Shown: positions 22,959 to 34,667, counted from the stretch's first letter. The stretch is DNA of 64,000 nucleotides from Ceratopteris richardii (GCA_020310875.1 CM035437.1:44019214-44083213); one strand, 5' to 3'. Numbers and translations: made by a program. The notes: generated by a model not told the origin, from the sequence alone.

Positions 22959-25900
22959 TGTTTAGGTTCCTAATCCCAAGGAAAAAATGATTATACGAGC
23001 CTTTATGTTGTTCAAAACCCCTCGGAATTGGTCCACTTGGATTACCTAGAGCCCACGATTATCTTGCGAGGAGTCCTTCCTTTGTCTATGCACTAGCCAT
23101 AAATTCCCGGCAAACGCACCAAAATGTTTATGAGCTGATCCTCATGACAGTAAGTATTCCATTACATGTCTAGCATCCTCGTGAGCTATAGAAGGATAAT
23201 TCGGTATGGTTACAAACAAAAATATAAATCTGAGTAGAGAAGGTTTATACAATATGTTTGGTACTGTGAGAGAGATGAAGCGATGTACTTTTTCTTTGAA
23301 GCTAAGGACATAATGGCTCTTAGTTAATTCAGATTTTCATTTTTCTGGAAGACTTTACTATTACAAGCAAACAGCATTACTCAAAGCAAAAGAGACAGTG
23401 TTGATGATGAATTAAGACTGCTTGTTGAGCATCGACAGAATTCTAAAAGAATCCAAGCTCAGTTTTATATGCAGAAAAGATGCAACGAATGATAACCACG
23501 ATCTTTCAGAAATACCATGTGCCTCGAAGATGTTTAGTTGACTCTGATCTAAGTGAAGATAACATAGATATCACATCACATATGAGTTCCAACAATTTTG
23601 ATCTTTCTCTCCATGACTAACCACCCATTAGCTACTGCAGGATTAGAAAATACGTAGGCACAATAGAGGAGAAAATTTGGAGTATAGATATAAAGGCAAA
23701 TGAATAGAACTTGTCTCAGTGCAAACCTTGTACCACGAGTCCATTCGTATTGTAATATCCCCTTCCAATCTCTCTAATTGTAGCATCCATGCCCAGTAAG
23801 CTACATTTTCTTGAGTGAGCATAGGAAGGAAGGAATCCATTCCAGCCTCCACTCAGTCATCTTCATAAGAGAGCTGTTCTCATCTACAATCACCAGTAGC
23901 ATCATCCAAGAGCAGAGATTTGGGAGGGAACCTTCCCAATTCGTGACCGCACTGTAGCCCAAAATGTTCGTCCCATCTATCTCTGCCAGACCTTCCCTCA
24001 AAACCTGTAAAATCCAACAAAAAAACCCTCCTACTGTTGGACGTGCACACCTGCACCCTACTCTCGAAAGAACCAAAGCAATTCCTTCTTTCACTGGACA
24101 TGTATATCTGCACTCTCCTCCCTGTCAATGTCTTCCTTTTGCAAACTCCTCACCGACAGCTGCTCATACTCCAATCGATGCCCTGGACGTAGAATATACT
24201 GCACAATGGAAGAACCCACAGAACTTCCCCTATTTTGATGCACAGCAGAATAATTCACTTTACTCGAAGCAAGGTCCTTCTCAATGACTTCAGCTTTCTC
24301 CGAGACGATGGAGTGTGATTCTCCCCCTTTTTGCTTGCTGCTACCCGAGCACACCTCCCTTCAGGATTAATGCTATTGAAGCCCTCCTTAGAGATTCGAA
24401 TGCCCTTCTTTTTGTCATGCTAGAAGCGCAGCATTCCCCCAAAAATACCCTCATTTCCCTACCTTCAGCTTGTTCTAAGGCATCCTCCCATGTCCTTTAT
24501 TAGCTGATGCTTCCTCCACTTCTCCACTCTCTACCTACACTTGGAGTTCCATAAAGTGAGGAGCGCCTTGAGGGTTGCACGACCCCTATTCCCTTTGAAC
24601 CCTTGAGGAAGAAGAAGCCCTATGTTCTTGCTCGGGCCAGGAAAGCTCTGCAAGTATTGACCAAGAAGAAAGTCTAAGAACTGCATTGTCCTTTTGTACC
24701 TAATGGTCCGCCTTCACATCCTTCTCCACTTCCAGTACACGACTACACTTCCACATCCATAATAGGCCCCGATCCTCCAGCAGGAATGTAAACTAGCATA
24801 GTCAAGAAGAGTTTCTTTTATTTCTCCTTGCTACAAAGCGTGCGCACTCCCTCTTCTTCTCTCTATTGAGCGTATTCTCTTAGCCCTCTGCCAAGAATTG
24901 ACTCCTCACATGTAGAGCTACCTCCCCTGCTACCTCTAAAGCTTTCCTCTCTTACACAGCAGAATGTGGACCTCCTTCCCCCCCGTGCGAGAGAACCACA
25001 GCCCCCAATATGTAGCTTTGCCTCCTCCCACATACCCTTCGTGGATAAGATAAGAAGAGGCGCCCCTTATCTTTTTTCAAAACAAAAGGAATTTAATCAG
25101 CTGCTGGGCCCTTATCTCCACACTTGGCATACATGTTGACCGATGCATTCCCCAGAATAGAACCATCTTCCAACATCCCAATCACAATAACTTCAGTATG
25201 TATTTCCTTGCCTCTCTCTATTGCCCCGATCTGGCCACAGGCTTTCAGCACACAAGCGAAAGTGACAGCATCTGGGGAAAGATTTTTCAATCGCAATTTT
25301 TTCAAAGCATTCGAGTGCTATTTCACTTTCTCCATGTTCACAATAGCCTGCCATGAGGCTAGTCCACAAAACCACATAAGTCTCCCAAAGTGACCTGTGA
25401 AGGAGGCCATGTCACAGTCATACCAGGACACAGTTACTTTTATGGGCATCATTACTTGCATGCATGTTTAGAGAAGAGCTCCCGAGTAACGCACAGATCC
25501 CTAATAACCCGTTATTTACAATAACCTTAGGTAGTTCTCTGTAACTTGCTGCTGCATCTATGGGACCATAGGCTTTTAGCATGCCAGAAAGGGTCACAAT
25601 ATCAGGGTGAAAACCTTCCTGAGTCATCTGCACATAGCAACTGAGTGCTTCTTCTTTATGCCCAAGTTGAGCATGTCCTTCAACTATTGCATTCCATGAA
25701 ATCACGCCCCGAGTTTGAATCCTGCTAAATATTTCCATCGCTCTAGCAATCACCCCACACTCAAAATGTGTTAAGTGCAGTTTGACATGCGGCCCTGATC
25801 ACATTTCTCCACATCTCTGAATTTTTTATCAACGATGTGTCGAAGATCAATTTCCGGAAATCGGTCAAGCAATTGTAATTGATGGTTGATAAGAAAGCAT

Positions 25901-26130
25901 TCCCCCTTGAAACAAAGCTGCTTCTGATTTCCTTTGCACGTCAGTATCTCTTATGCTCTTAGGAGGCTTGTCCATGCTCAATCCCTTTTCTCCACATCTC
26001 TGCAATCAATATCTCCACATGCTTCTCATCAATTATCAAATTCATTCTTCAAGTACCTGAAATCAAACAAATTCTCTTGCCAAATACAAACATATTAGTG
26101 CATAAAAACCAACCATTTTGTGGGCTAACA
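22959..26130 (-). repeat. LARD-2 3' LTR (3.17 kb)
   Basis: Minus-strand sense, begins TGTTAGCCCACAAAATGG at 26130 and ends ...GGAACCTAAACA at 22959. Almost base-for-base equal to 29516-32686. Holds PPR-like coding fragments (25093-25753) and an internal copy of the PBS motif (about 23106-23127). Confidence 0.9.
25093..25753 (-). pseudogene. PPR protein gene fragment inside LARD-2 3' LTR
   Basis: Minus-strand reading from 25753 gives AMEIFSRIQTRGVISWNAIV then EALSCYVQMTQEGFHPDIVT. After two stops and a frame change it gives VLWTSLMAGYCEHGESE and SPDAVTFACVLKACGQIGA, ending NMYAKCGDKGPAAD. These are about two to three PLS-type pentatricopeptide repeats, normally organelle RNA-binding units. 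There is no start, transit peptide or E/DYW tail, and the frame shifts near 25300. The identical fragment in the other LTR (31650-32310) shows it travels with the element. Confidence 0.8.
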
Positions 26131-26145
26131 TACTCCCCTCTTCTT
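26131..26145 (-). promoter_or_regulatory. LARD-2 polypurine tract
   Basis: On the minus strand aagaagaggggagta abuts the 3' LTR start TGTTAG. Identical in LARD-1. Confidence 0.85.
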
Positions 26146-27879
26146 AATTGCGAAGTCGTCCTCGACGAGCGATATGCTACCTGCACTCCAGTTCCAACAT
26201 GTGATCATCACTCAATCAAATACAAATCTTTACCTTGCATGCCTACTCTCTTCTTCCTCAATGTAGCACCTGAAATCATACTCATACAATCATTTTTTAG
26301 TACCAAAATCCAATCATTTCGCTTACCATCTGTGTCCATCTTCTCGCATCTTCATTGACATGTCCACCTGTCTGCAAACTTCATTAAAATATTAGAACCT
26401 TTCTTCATCAAATCACAATATGTACAACCAAAATGAAAAGACAATCATTTCCTTCATCCACATCACACATATATACTCGGCACACACATCATGATCCGCG
26501 TCACACATGCATTCTCGTCACGCACAACACACATGCGAACAAAAAGCCCATCCACATTCCCTCTCGTCACTCTTCTAGATTGTTCGTTCAACACATCACA
26601 AATCTTTGTTCCACATGCAGACTCAACACACTTTCCACACACACCATATATAATCAAAACCATTCCCCACTTTTATTTTTGATACTCTTCTTGGCCATAC
26701 GATCGCTTTCCTGATTTCTTTTTCTCGTTTCTAGCTGAGTTCTCTCGCCGATTTTTCATTCCCTTTCTACCTAGGGTTTTCTATTCCCACTTACCTTTTC
26801 ATCTACTCTGTGCTCTTTTGTTCATCAGTCAGATCCTATGCTTGGTCGTCACCACCTCTCCTAAATTGATGGACACACCGCAAAGACCACTCAAGCCTAA
26901 CACGAGCTCACCCTAACAAGATCACTCATCGTCGACGCGATTCCGAACTTCACAAGTCATTGCACCACCTAAGAGCCAAACTGAACACTTCCGGAAGGTT
27001 TGCAGACAACAATGCAACTAGCACGATTGGATTCCTCAAGTCCAAGCTTTCCATAGACACATCGCAACCAAAACCCTAGCCCAGCTTAAGCTTCAATTTG
27101 ACATGTTTCATCGAGATCCCACACATAACCCAAATCCCCACAACACAAACACATATATTCCCATCCGAGCATCATGCTCTCTCACCTCTCTTATGTCCCC
27201 CCTCGAGCGAGGAATTCTTCTCATTCATTTTTTTCCACATTTTTTTCTCTCTTTTTTCATCATTTTTTTTTTCATATTTACTCACACTTGCCGGCCTACG
27301 CCGAAGCTGGATGCGACTCGTGGACTCGACCACCCGATCGAGTTTGCTCCACCCATCTACCAACCCAACGCAGTGCGCGACACACAGACAGCTAGCCCTG
27401 TGCGAAACCGACGTCGGTTCGTGGCTTTGACCACCCGGTCAAAGTGAGTCCACCCACCTATCGGCCCACATAGGCGCGTAGCCACACGCACACATACACA
27501 AACATATAATTTTTTCATTTTCTTTTCATTCCCGCATCTCGAGAATTAGGAGACAAAAGAAAGGACTTTTTCCCAACCCAACCAATCACGACACACACAC
27601 ATATATCCCCTCGTGGACATCCCAATGAGACATATCTCCTCTCTGCTGCCACTCAAGCCAAAATCCAGCCACTAATGCCATGGTCAACCTGTCCTCGCAA
27701 AACCCGCACATACTAACCACCTTGTCGACCTGAAACCTCAAAAAGTGTCACTTTAGTTCCTAAGTGTACAACACACTTGGTCCACCCGTCCTCACATCTT
27801 TGACTCGCAATCCGCAAAGCAAACCCTAATCAGACTCAAGCCGTCCTCGCCGGCATCCATCATATCATCTTTTTCTTTT
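26146..27879 (-). other. LARD-2 non-coding body
   Basis: 1.7 kb without a credible gene. Shares conserved blocks with LARD-1. A long T-rich stretch sits near 27220-27290 and cacaca-rich segments near 27590. Probably untranslated RNA of the element. Confidence 0.65.
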
Positions 27880-29390
27880 TCATCTCCATCCTCTGCCTCG
27901 CAGAGATTCCACATGATTCGACAGCTTGCTGATATTGTCCTCTAGCCAGGCGATACGGTCTGGAAGGCCACCATTCATTACTACACCTCTTAATGCCTCG
28001 AGCTTCAAAGCTAAATCCCTTATCCCTTCTTCCTTTCGCTCATCACTGCCTTGGAGTCGAAAAATCTCATCATCCACTTGATGGAACCGAACCCACATTT
28101 TCTTCTTCTCCTCTTCTAAATGGCTTATCTTTCTTTCTATTTCCAAAGGAACCTCCTCGCTCCTCCCGACTTGGCCAGACAACTTTTCAACCTCTTCTCG
28201 AATCGACCTCTCCTCCCAGATTCTACTCATATTTTCTACTTCCAGATCATCTACCTTCTTTGATAATTCATTCTTCGTCCTTTCTAACTCTGTTCCGAAC
28301 GCATCCAACCTATCCAACACCGCTTTCAGCTCTTCCTCCGTTTTCCTCGCTCTCGGATCCTCCACCTGTCCTCGCGTCTCGTCATCTTTCCGATTCATCC
28401 ACCTACCGAGCTTGCTACTCAACCTTGCATTCTCTTTCTCTACATGTCTCATTTTCTCATCGCTCTCTGCTTGGGCACTTTTCATCCCTTCTAACTCTAG
28501 GTGGAACTCGTCACATGCCTTACCCGCTTGATCACTGTATCGACGGATTATGCTTTGTACCTTCTCGATTTCATGCTCCATTCCTTCGACTCTCCTCATT
28601 AGGTCATCCTCGTCTCTTGAGAGCTCTTCTTCGATCGCAACTCCAAAACAGTCGGCTACCATCAAGCCGGATCTCAAGTCCCAAACCACGTTTTCACACG
28701 ATCTTTCCTCCAGCTTTTGTTTACTCTTTTCCTTTCTTTGTTTTCGTTTTTCAACATCACACGATCTTTCCTCCAGCTTTTGTTTACTCTTTTCCTTTCC
28801 TTGTTTTCGTTTTTCAACATTCGTACTTGCTTTTCCCAAGTTCCTAGGACCTCGGCCATTTTCTCTTGATTTTCTTCTAATTTCGCTATTTTGATCCTCT
28901 CGTTATCTCGCTCCACATGCAACCAATTGACTTGACATTCCAAGCTCTTCACAAGTTCTACCAAGTCTCGATCATGAGATCCAGTATCCTTGCTTTCACT
29001 TGCTCTCGCAGTCTCCGTCGACGAAGTAACTCCACCCTTGTCAACTTCCACATACAAGGAGGATAAACACCTATCAGCTTGATTCGTTGTGACCTTTATG
29101 TCAGTCATCTCTTTTGAGCCACACACGTGCTCGCATAGTCTCTTTTTCCCGCAATCCGCACATGTGGGGACAAAATCCAACGGGGAGCATACACGAGGGC
29201 AATATTTGGCTATATGCCCAATCTGCTCGCAACACCAGCATCTCACATAATTTGATATCGGGCCAAATCGCCACCCTCGGTTCACATGATGTCTCATGGT
29301 CGGACGAGAACATTTCCATCTATTTTGTCCAAAATTCCCTTGCCTTATATTTGCTTTCTCAAAACTAGAGGCTTGTCTTTGTTGGGCCAT
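27880..29390 (-). pseudogene. LARD-2 gag-like protein (zinc knuckle plus coiled coil), one frameshift
   Basis: Likely start is ATG 29390 (MAQQRQASSF), although the frame is open back into the PBS. A basic N-terminal part is followed by a canonical CX2CX4HX4C knuckle CWCCEQIGHIAKYC and a second Cys cluster (CADCGKKRLCEHVC). A long coiled-coil region follows to HVESLRGRGWR and a TGA at 27880. A frameshift near 28680 splits it into segments 29390-28674 and 28839-27880. Just before it a 63-bp unit is tandemly duplicated. The usual capsid domain is not evident. By family logic the protein would bind element RNA and rely on a partner's pol. I am confident of the knuckle and coiled coil, less so of gag homology. 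Confidence 0.75.
28690..28816 (-). repeat. 63-bp tandem duplication in LARD-2 gag
   Basis: Two adjacent near-identical units containing acacgatctttcctccagct. In frame they duplicate a LKNENKERKRVNKSWRKD segment of the coiled coil. Confidence 0.85.
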
Positions 29391-29490
29391 TTCTCTAATG
29401 AAGATCAAAGCAGATTTGGGATCGACTTGGCTGTGCCACACGATTGGGGCACCAAGCGAACTCGTAGCACTCTCTATGAGATGTGCTAAG

Positions 29491-29512
29491 CCAATTCCCG
29501 GCAAACGCACCA
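29491..29512 (-). promoter_or_regulatory. LARD-2 primer binding site
   Basis: Minus strand tggtgcgtttgccgggaatt, three bases from the LTR edge. It resembles the tggcgccgttgccgggga class of plant gypsy elements, not the copia Met type, hinting at a gypsy helper. A second copy of the same motif lies inside each LTR. Confidence 0.75.
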
Positions 29513-29515
29513 AAA

Positions 29516-32500
29516 TGTTTAGGTTCCTAAGCCCAAGGAAAAAATGATTATACGAGCCTTTATGTTGTTCAAAACCCCTCGGAATCGGTCCACTTGGATT
29601 ACCTAGAGCCCACGATTATCTCGCGAGGAGTCCTTCCTTTGTCTATGCACTAGCCATAAATTCCCGGCAAACGCACCAAAATGTTTATGAGTTGATCCTC
29701 ATGACAGTAAGTATTCCATTACATGTCTAGCATCCTCGTGAGCTATAGAAGGATAATTCGGTATGGTTACAAACAAAAATATAAATCTGAGTAGAGAAGG
29801 TTTATACAATATGTTTGGTACTATGAGAGAGATGAAGCGATGTACTTTTTCTTTGAAGCTAAGGACATAATGGCTCTTAGTTAATTCAGATTTTCATTTT
29901 TCTGGAAGACTTTACTATTACAAGCAAACAGCATTACTCAAAGCAAAAGAGACAGTGTTGATGATGAATTAAGACTGCTTGTTGAGCATCGACAGAATTC
30001 TAAAAGAATCCAAGCTCAGTTTTATACGCAGAAAAGATGCAACGAATGATAACCACGATCTTTCAGAAATACCATGTGCCTCGAAGATGTTTAGTTGACT
30101 CTGATCTAAGTGAAGATAACATAGATATCACATCACATATGAGTTCCAACAATTTTGATCTTTCTCTCCATGACTAACCACCCATTAGCTACTGCAGGAT
30201 TAGAAAATACGTAGGCACAATAGAGGAGAAAATTTGGAGTATAGATATAAAGGCAAATGAATAGAACTTGTCTCAGTGCAAACCTTGTACCACGAGTCCA
30301 TTCGTATTGTAATATCCCCTTCCAATCTCTGTAATTGTAGCATCCATGCCCAGTAAGCTACATTTTCCTGAGTGAGCATAGGAAGGAAGGAATCCATTCC
30401 AGCCTCCACTCAGTCATCTTCAGAAGAGAGCTGTCCTCATCTACAATCACCAGTAGCATCATCCAAGAGCAGAGATTTGGGAGGGAACCTTCCCAATTCG
30501 TGACCGCACTGTAGCCCAAAATGTTCGTCCCATCTATCTCTGCCAGACCTTCCCTCAAAACCTGTAAAATCCAACAAAAAAACCCTCCTACTGTTGGACG
30601 TGCACACCTGCACCCTACTCTCGAAAGAACCAAAGCAATTCCTTCTTTCACTGGACATGTATATCTGCACTCTCCTCCCTGTCAATGTCTTCCTTTTGCA
30701 AACTCCTCACCGACAGCTGCTCATACTCCAATCGATGCCCTGGACGTAGAATATACTGCACAATGGAAGAACCCACAGAACTTCCCCTATTTTGATGCAC
30801 AGCAGAATAATTCACTTTACTCGAAGCAAGGTCCTTCTCAATGACTTCAGCTTTCTCCCAGACGATGGAGTGTGATTCTCCCCCTTTTTGCTTGCTGCTA
30901 CCCGAGCACACCTCCCTTCAGGATTAATGCTATTGAAGCCCTCCTTAGAGATTTGAATGCCCTTCTTTTTGTCATGCTAGAAGCGAAGCATTCCCCCAAA
31001 AATACCCTCATTTCCCTACCTTCAGCTTGTTCTAAGGCATCCTCCCATGTCCTTTATTAGCTGATGCTTCCTCCACTTCTCCACTCTCTACCTACACTTG
31101 GAGTTCCATAAAGTGAGGAGCGCCTTGAGGGTTGCACGACCCCTATTCCCTTTGAACCCTTGAGGAAGAAGAAGCCCTATGTTCTTGCTCGGGCCAGGAA
31201 AGCTCTGCAAGTATTGACCAAGAAGAAAGTCTAAGAACTGCATCGTCCTTTTGTACCTAATGGTCCGCCTTCACATCCTTCTCCACTTCCAGTACACGAC
31301 TACACTTCCACATCCATAATAGGCCCCGATCCTCCAGCAGGAATGTAAACTAGCATAGTCAAGAAGAGTTTCTTTTATTTCTCCTTGCTACAAAGCGTGC
31401 GCACTCCCTCTTCTTCTCTCTATTGAGCGTATTCTCTTAGCCCTCTGCCAAGAATTGACTCCTCACATGTAGAGCTACCTCCCCTGCTACCTCTAAAGCT
31501 TTCCTCTCTTACACAGCAGAATGTGGACCTCCTTGCCCCCGGTGCGAGAGAACCACAGCCCCCAATATGTAGCTTTGCCTCCTCCCACATACCCTTCGTG
31601 GATAAGATAAGAAGAGGCACCCCTTATCTTTTTTCAAAACAAAAGGAATTTAATCAGCTGCTGGGCCCTTATCTCCACACTTGGCATACATGTCGACCGA
31701 TGCATTCCCCAGAATAGAACCATCTTCCAACATCCCAATCACAATAACTTCAGTATGTATTTCGTTGCCTCTCTCTATTGCCCCGATCTGGCCACAGGCT
31801 TTCAGCACACAAGCGAAAGTGACAGCATCTGGGGAAAGATTTTTCAATCGCAATTTTTTCAAAGCATTCGAGTGCTATTTCACTTTCTCCATGTTCACAA
31901 TAGCATGCCATGAGGCTAGTCCACAAAACCACATAAGTCTCCCAAAGTGACCTGTGAAGGAGGCCATGTCACAGTCATACCAGGACACAGTTACTTTTAT
32001 GGGCATCATTACTTGCATGCATGTTTAGAGAAGAGCTCCCGAGTAACGCACAGATCTCTAATAACCCGTTATTTACAATAACCTTAGGTAGTTCTCTGTA
32101 ACTTGCTGCGGCATCTATGGGACCATAGGCTTTTAGCATGCCAGAAAGGGTCACAATATCAGGGTGAAAACCTTCCTGAGTCATCTGCACATAGCAACTA
32201 GTGCTTCTTCTTTATGCCCAAGTTGAGCATGTCCTTCAACTATTGCATTCCATGAAATCACGCCCCGAGTTTGAATCCTGCTAAATATTTCCATCGCTCT
32301 AGCAATCACCCCACACTCAAAATGTGTTAAGTGCAGTTTGACATGCGGCCCTGATCACATTTCTCCACATCTCTGAATTTTTTATCAACGATGTGTTGAA
32401 GATCAATTTCCGGAAATCGGTCAAGCGATTGTAATTGATGGTTGATAAGAAAGCATTCCCCCTTGAAACAAAGCCGCTTCTGATTTCCTTTGCACGTCAG

Positions 32501-32686
32501 TATCTCTTATGCTCTTAGGAGGCTTGTCCATGCTCAATCCCTTTTCTCCACATCTCTGCAATCAATATCTCCACATGCTTCTCATCAATTATCAAATTCA
32601 TTCTTCAAGTACCTGAAATCAAACAAATTCCCTTGCCAAATACAAACATATTAGTGCATAAAAACCAACCATTTTGTGGGCTAACA
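29516..32686 (-). repeat. LARD-2 5' LTR (3.17 kb) with PPR fragment
   Basis: Partner of 22959-26130 with only scattered substitutions and small indels. Carries the same PPR fragment (about 31650-32310), where a one-base loss near 32199 shifts the frame relative to the other copy. Followed by ttttt at 32687-32691. Confidence 0.9.
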
Positions 32687-32691
32687 TTTTT
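32687..32691. repeat. TSD (ttttt) right of LARD-2
   Basis: Matches 22954-22958. Low-complexity duplication. Confidence 0.75.
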
Positions 32692-32839
32692 CCTTATTTG
32701 TCTAGTACTGTGTATGAAATGTTCTTCATAAATTGAACCTATCTTCTCTCCACAAATTGTATCTAATTTTAAGTCTTTTTAATCATGGTGTATGGTTTAT
32801 CTATTGTGCCTATGGTCTGTATGTATGTTAAAATGCATA

Positions 32840-32944
32840 AAAAGGCCAAAAAAGCCCCAGCCACAGAAACACGGGAATCAGCCTTGCAAAAATTTTGCAG
32901 GGCTGATTCCCGCATTTCTGTGGCTGGGGCTTTTTTGGCCTTTT
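32840..32944. repeat. Fold-back hairpin 1 (105 bp, two 52-bp arms)
   Basis: The left arm from aaaaggccaaaaaagcccc pairs with the right arm ending ggggcttttttggcctttt, with about three mismatches in 52 and a one-base centre. The core includes agccacagaaacacggg. Could be a fold-back MITE, or a transcribed stem-loop giving small RNAs. The arms are too perfect for chance. Confidence 0.9.
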
Positions 32945-33118
32945 CTAGTGTTTTTAGGGGCTCCAATGTATGGGAAAGTATGTTATTGTTCATTTTCTCT
33001 TGGTTATGGTAGGATCAAGTTTACACTGAAGTCAGAGCAATTCAAAGATTACATGTAGGGTATAGCCTCTGTATTAAACACACCTAACATCACATCTATA
33101 CATATTATGCATACACAA

Positions 33119-33222
33119 GGCCAAAAAATGCAAAAAAACAACAGCCATAGAAATGCGGGATTTAGCCCTGCAAAAAAATTGTAGTGCTGAATCCCGCGTT
33201 TCTATGGCTGGGGGTTTTTTGG
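33119..33222. repeat. Fold-back hairpin 2, relative of hairpin 1
   Basis: Second inverted repeat with the same ggccaaaaaa outer ends and related core (agccatagaaatgcggg), but more mismatches. It lies 174 bp from hairpin 1, in the 3' flank of the H3-like gene. Two related copies suggest a small fold-back transposon family. Confidence 0.85.
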
Positions 33223-33487
33223 CATGAAAATGACATGTGGGGCATTAGGTACAACATGTACATATCTAGTCACAAAACAATAGGCAAATGCATGCATGTT
33301 CAACTCATTCCATATATAAGTGACTGAAAGAAAAGTTATTTGCATACAATTATGTTGGGGAATCAAAGATAAAGAGAGTGAAAGAGAAAAAAAAAAGACA
33401 CAAAGAATATAGGTTTAAAAAAAAAATTCTATTATCCATTGTATTACATCGCAAAGTAGGCCTATCAAAGGGTACAATATACACATT

Positions 33488-33936
33488 TCATGGGTTATTT
33501 CCTCTAATTCTTCTTGCTAGCTGAATGTCCTTCGGTTGTATGGTTACTCTCTTGGCATGGATAGCACACAGGTTAGAGTCCTCAAGCATGGAGATGAGGT
33601 AGGCCTCAGCTGCCTCTTGAAGCGCTTCAAGTGCTATCTGTTGTATTCGTAGACCTGCATGGTAGCTTTGTAGTTCCTCTTTTACTACCCTTGCAAAATC
33701 TCTTCGTGGTATGAGTAGCTCAACGGACTTTTGGTAGTGTTGTATCTCTGCAAAAGCCCTACAGTGCCTCCTTCGTCTTTGTGGAGCTCTTGCATTGGGA
33801 GGTATGTTTGGCTGTCGTTGAGGTCTACGTCGTGGTTGATAGTTTTTTTTTTCTCCGATGTACACGATGTGAGGGTCCAGCTTCATCTTGCACATTTTGT
33901 TGTCGATGTGGTTGTTGACTTTGCTCTCTTTCCTCC
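33488..33936 (-). pseudogene. Divergent histone H3-like protein, C-terminal half (histone fold)
   Basis: The downstream half of a minus-strand gene cut by gypsy B. Frame continues from AGG AGG in the duplicated target through a basic Arg/Pro/Gln-rich segment into an H3 histone fold: [14 protein letters not shown], then [11 protein letters not shown], then [19 protein letters not shown] and end [13 protein letters not shown] and [10 protein letters not shown] are CENH3-like, but the CENH3 loop-1 insertion is absent, so I call it H3 variant, possibly CENH3-like. H3 packages DNA in nucleosomes. Apparent N-terminal residues upstream of 33936 are LTR sequence. Partner half at 50565-51011. Confidence 0.85.
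33932..33936. repeat. TSD (cctcc) left of gypsy B
   Basis: Target duplication within the H3-like coding region, repeated at 50565-50569. Confidence 0.95.
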
Positions 33937-34641
33937 TGTTGGAACTGAAGGACTCACAAGGCAAGGAAGCTTATGAAGGGAGTCAAAGAGAAGAGAAAGT
34001 ACAAGCAGACAGAGCAGTCAACGACGATCTGGCAAGTAGGCCAATATTTTTTCAGGACACTAACGCATATAAAAGAGGTGGACACACAAGGAGAAGGAGC
34101 AAGTAGGGAGCTCCAGTAAATGTATGTCAAAATGTTAATAGAAACCCCTACAAAAATAGTGATTTTCATCACTAAAAACCATTGTAAATACCATTTCATA
34201 TTTTTGTAGCTCCATTTTGTGCAAGCCAAGAAGTCCTTGAGCTTGAGGAGCTTTAGAAGTACCTACCTGTCAGTTTTCACATTTTTTAGACTTCGTTTGA
34301 ACCTCCAAATAGGGTAGAGAACCTAATTTTTAACTAGGCCAGACACTAGGTCTGGACACGGCCAAAACCTAGTCAAAAACTATAAATAGAGCTAGAGAGC
34401 TCATTTTTTAGCTTAGCTTGTAATTGATTTGAACTTGTAAGAGCTTTTTGGAAGTAATCTAAAGAACTCCATTGCTTCTCACTCTTTGTCTTACCTTGTG
34501 TGCGCGTGTGTGTGCATGTGTGTGCATGTCAGTGTGTTTCTCACTCACGCACTTGTGCCTTCACTTGCTCGAGGTCATCATACCATCCTCACGTCTTCCC
34601 TGATTGACATTAAAGGAGGTGCTACTCATCACTGAGCTACA
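33937..34641 (+). repeat. Gypsy B 5' LTR (705 bp)
   Basis: tgttggaactgaagg ... ctgagctaca. Contains a TATA box tataaata at 34381-34388 preceded by aaaaac, a likely U3 promoter, and a tgtg-rich tract near 34500. Matches 49860-50564. Confidence 0.97.
34381..34388 (+). promoter_or_regulatory. TATA box in gypsy B LTR
   Basis: tataaatagagctagagagctc context. The same sequence recurs at 50304-50311 in the 3' LTR. The element A LTR has a related site followed by the same gagctagagagctc. Confidence 0.7.
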
Positions 34642-34649
34642 CCAAATTT

Positions 34650-34667
34650 TGGTGCCGTTGCTGGGGA
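34650..34667 (+). promoter_or_regulatory. Gypsy B primer binding site
   Basis: tggtgccgttgctgggga, eight bases after the LTR. Differs from the element A PBS by one base. Confidence 0.9.

Larger units (their letters stand above)
22959..32686 (-). mobile_element. LARD-2: complete non-autonomous LTR element (9.7 kb)
   Basis: Two near-identical direct repeats (22959-26130, 29516-32686) flank a 3.4-kb interior. On the minus strand the order is LTR, a PBS resembling the gypsy type, gag-like ORF, long non-coding body, PPT, LTR, and the whole is bracketed by ttttt. There is no protease, RT, RNase H or integrase. Size, long LTRs and absence of pol fit large retrotransposon derivatives (LARDs), and the gag-like ORF also fits TR-GAG elements. 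An alternative, segmental duplication, does not explain PBS and PPT abutting the repeat edges. Near-identity of the LTRs implies a recent insertion. Confidence 0.85.

Noticed and set aside
27993..28847. Plus-strand ORF of 284 codons rich in Ser/Pro/Leu
   Set aside because: Antisense shadow of the LARD-2 coiled-coil ORF. The minus-strand frame is supported by homology to LARD-1.
22959..32686. Simple segmental tandem duplication of a PPR locus
   Set aside because: The repeat edges carry TG...CA ends with an adjoining PBS and PPT and a 5-bp duplication, and the same PPT exists in LARD-1. This fits an LTR element better, although the TSD is low complexity.
33939..33964. N-terminal residues of the H3-like ORF upstream of 33937
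   Set aside because: They are encoded by the gypsy B LTR, not by the histone gene. The native upstream half is at 50565-51011.
34500..34540. TG-rich tract as Z-DNA or telomere-like sequence
   Set aside because: Short imperfect tgtg run inside the gypsy B LTR, differing between its two LTRs. Ordinary microsatellite drift.
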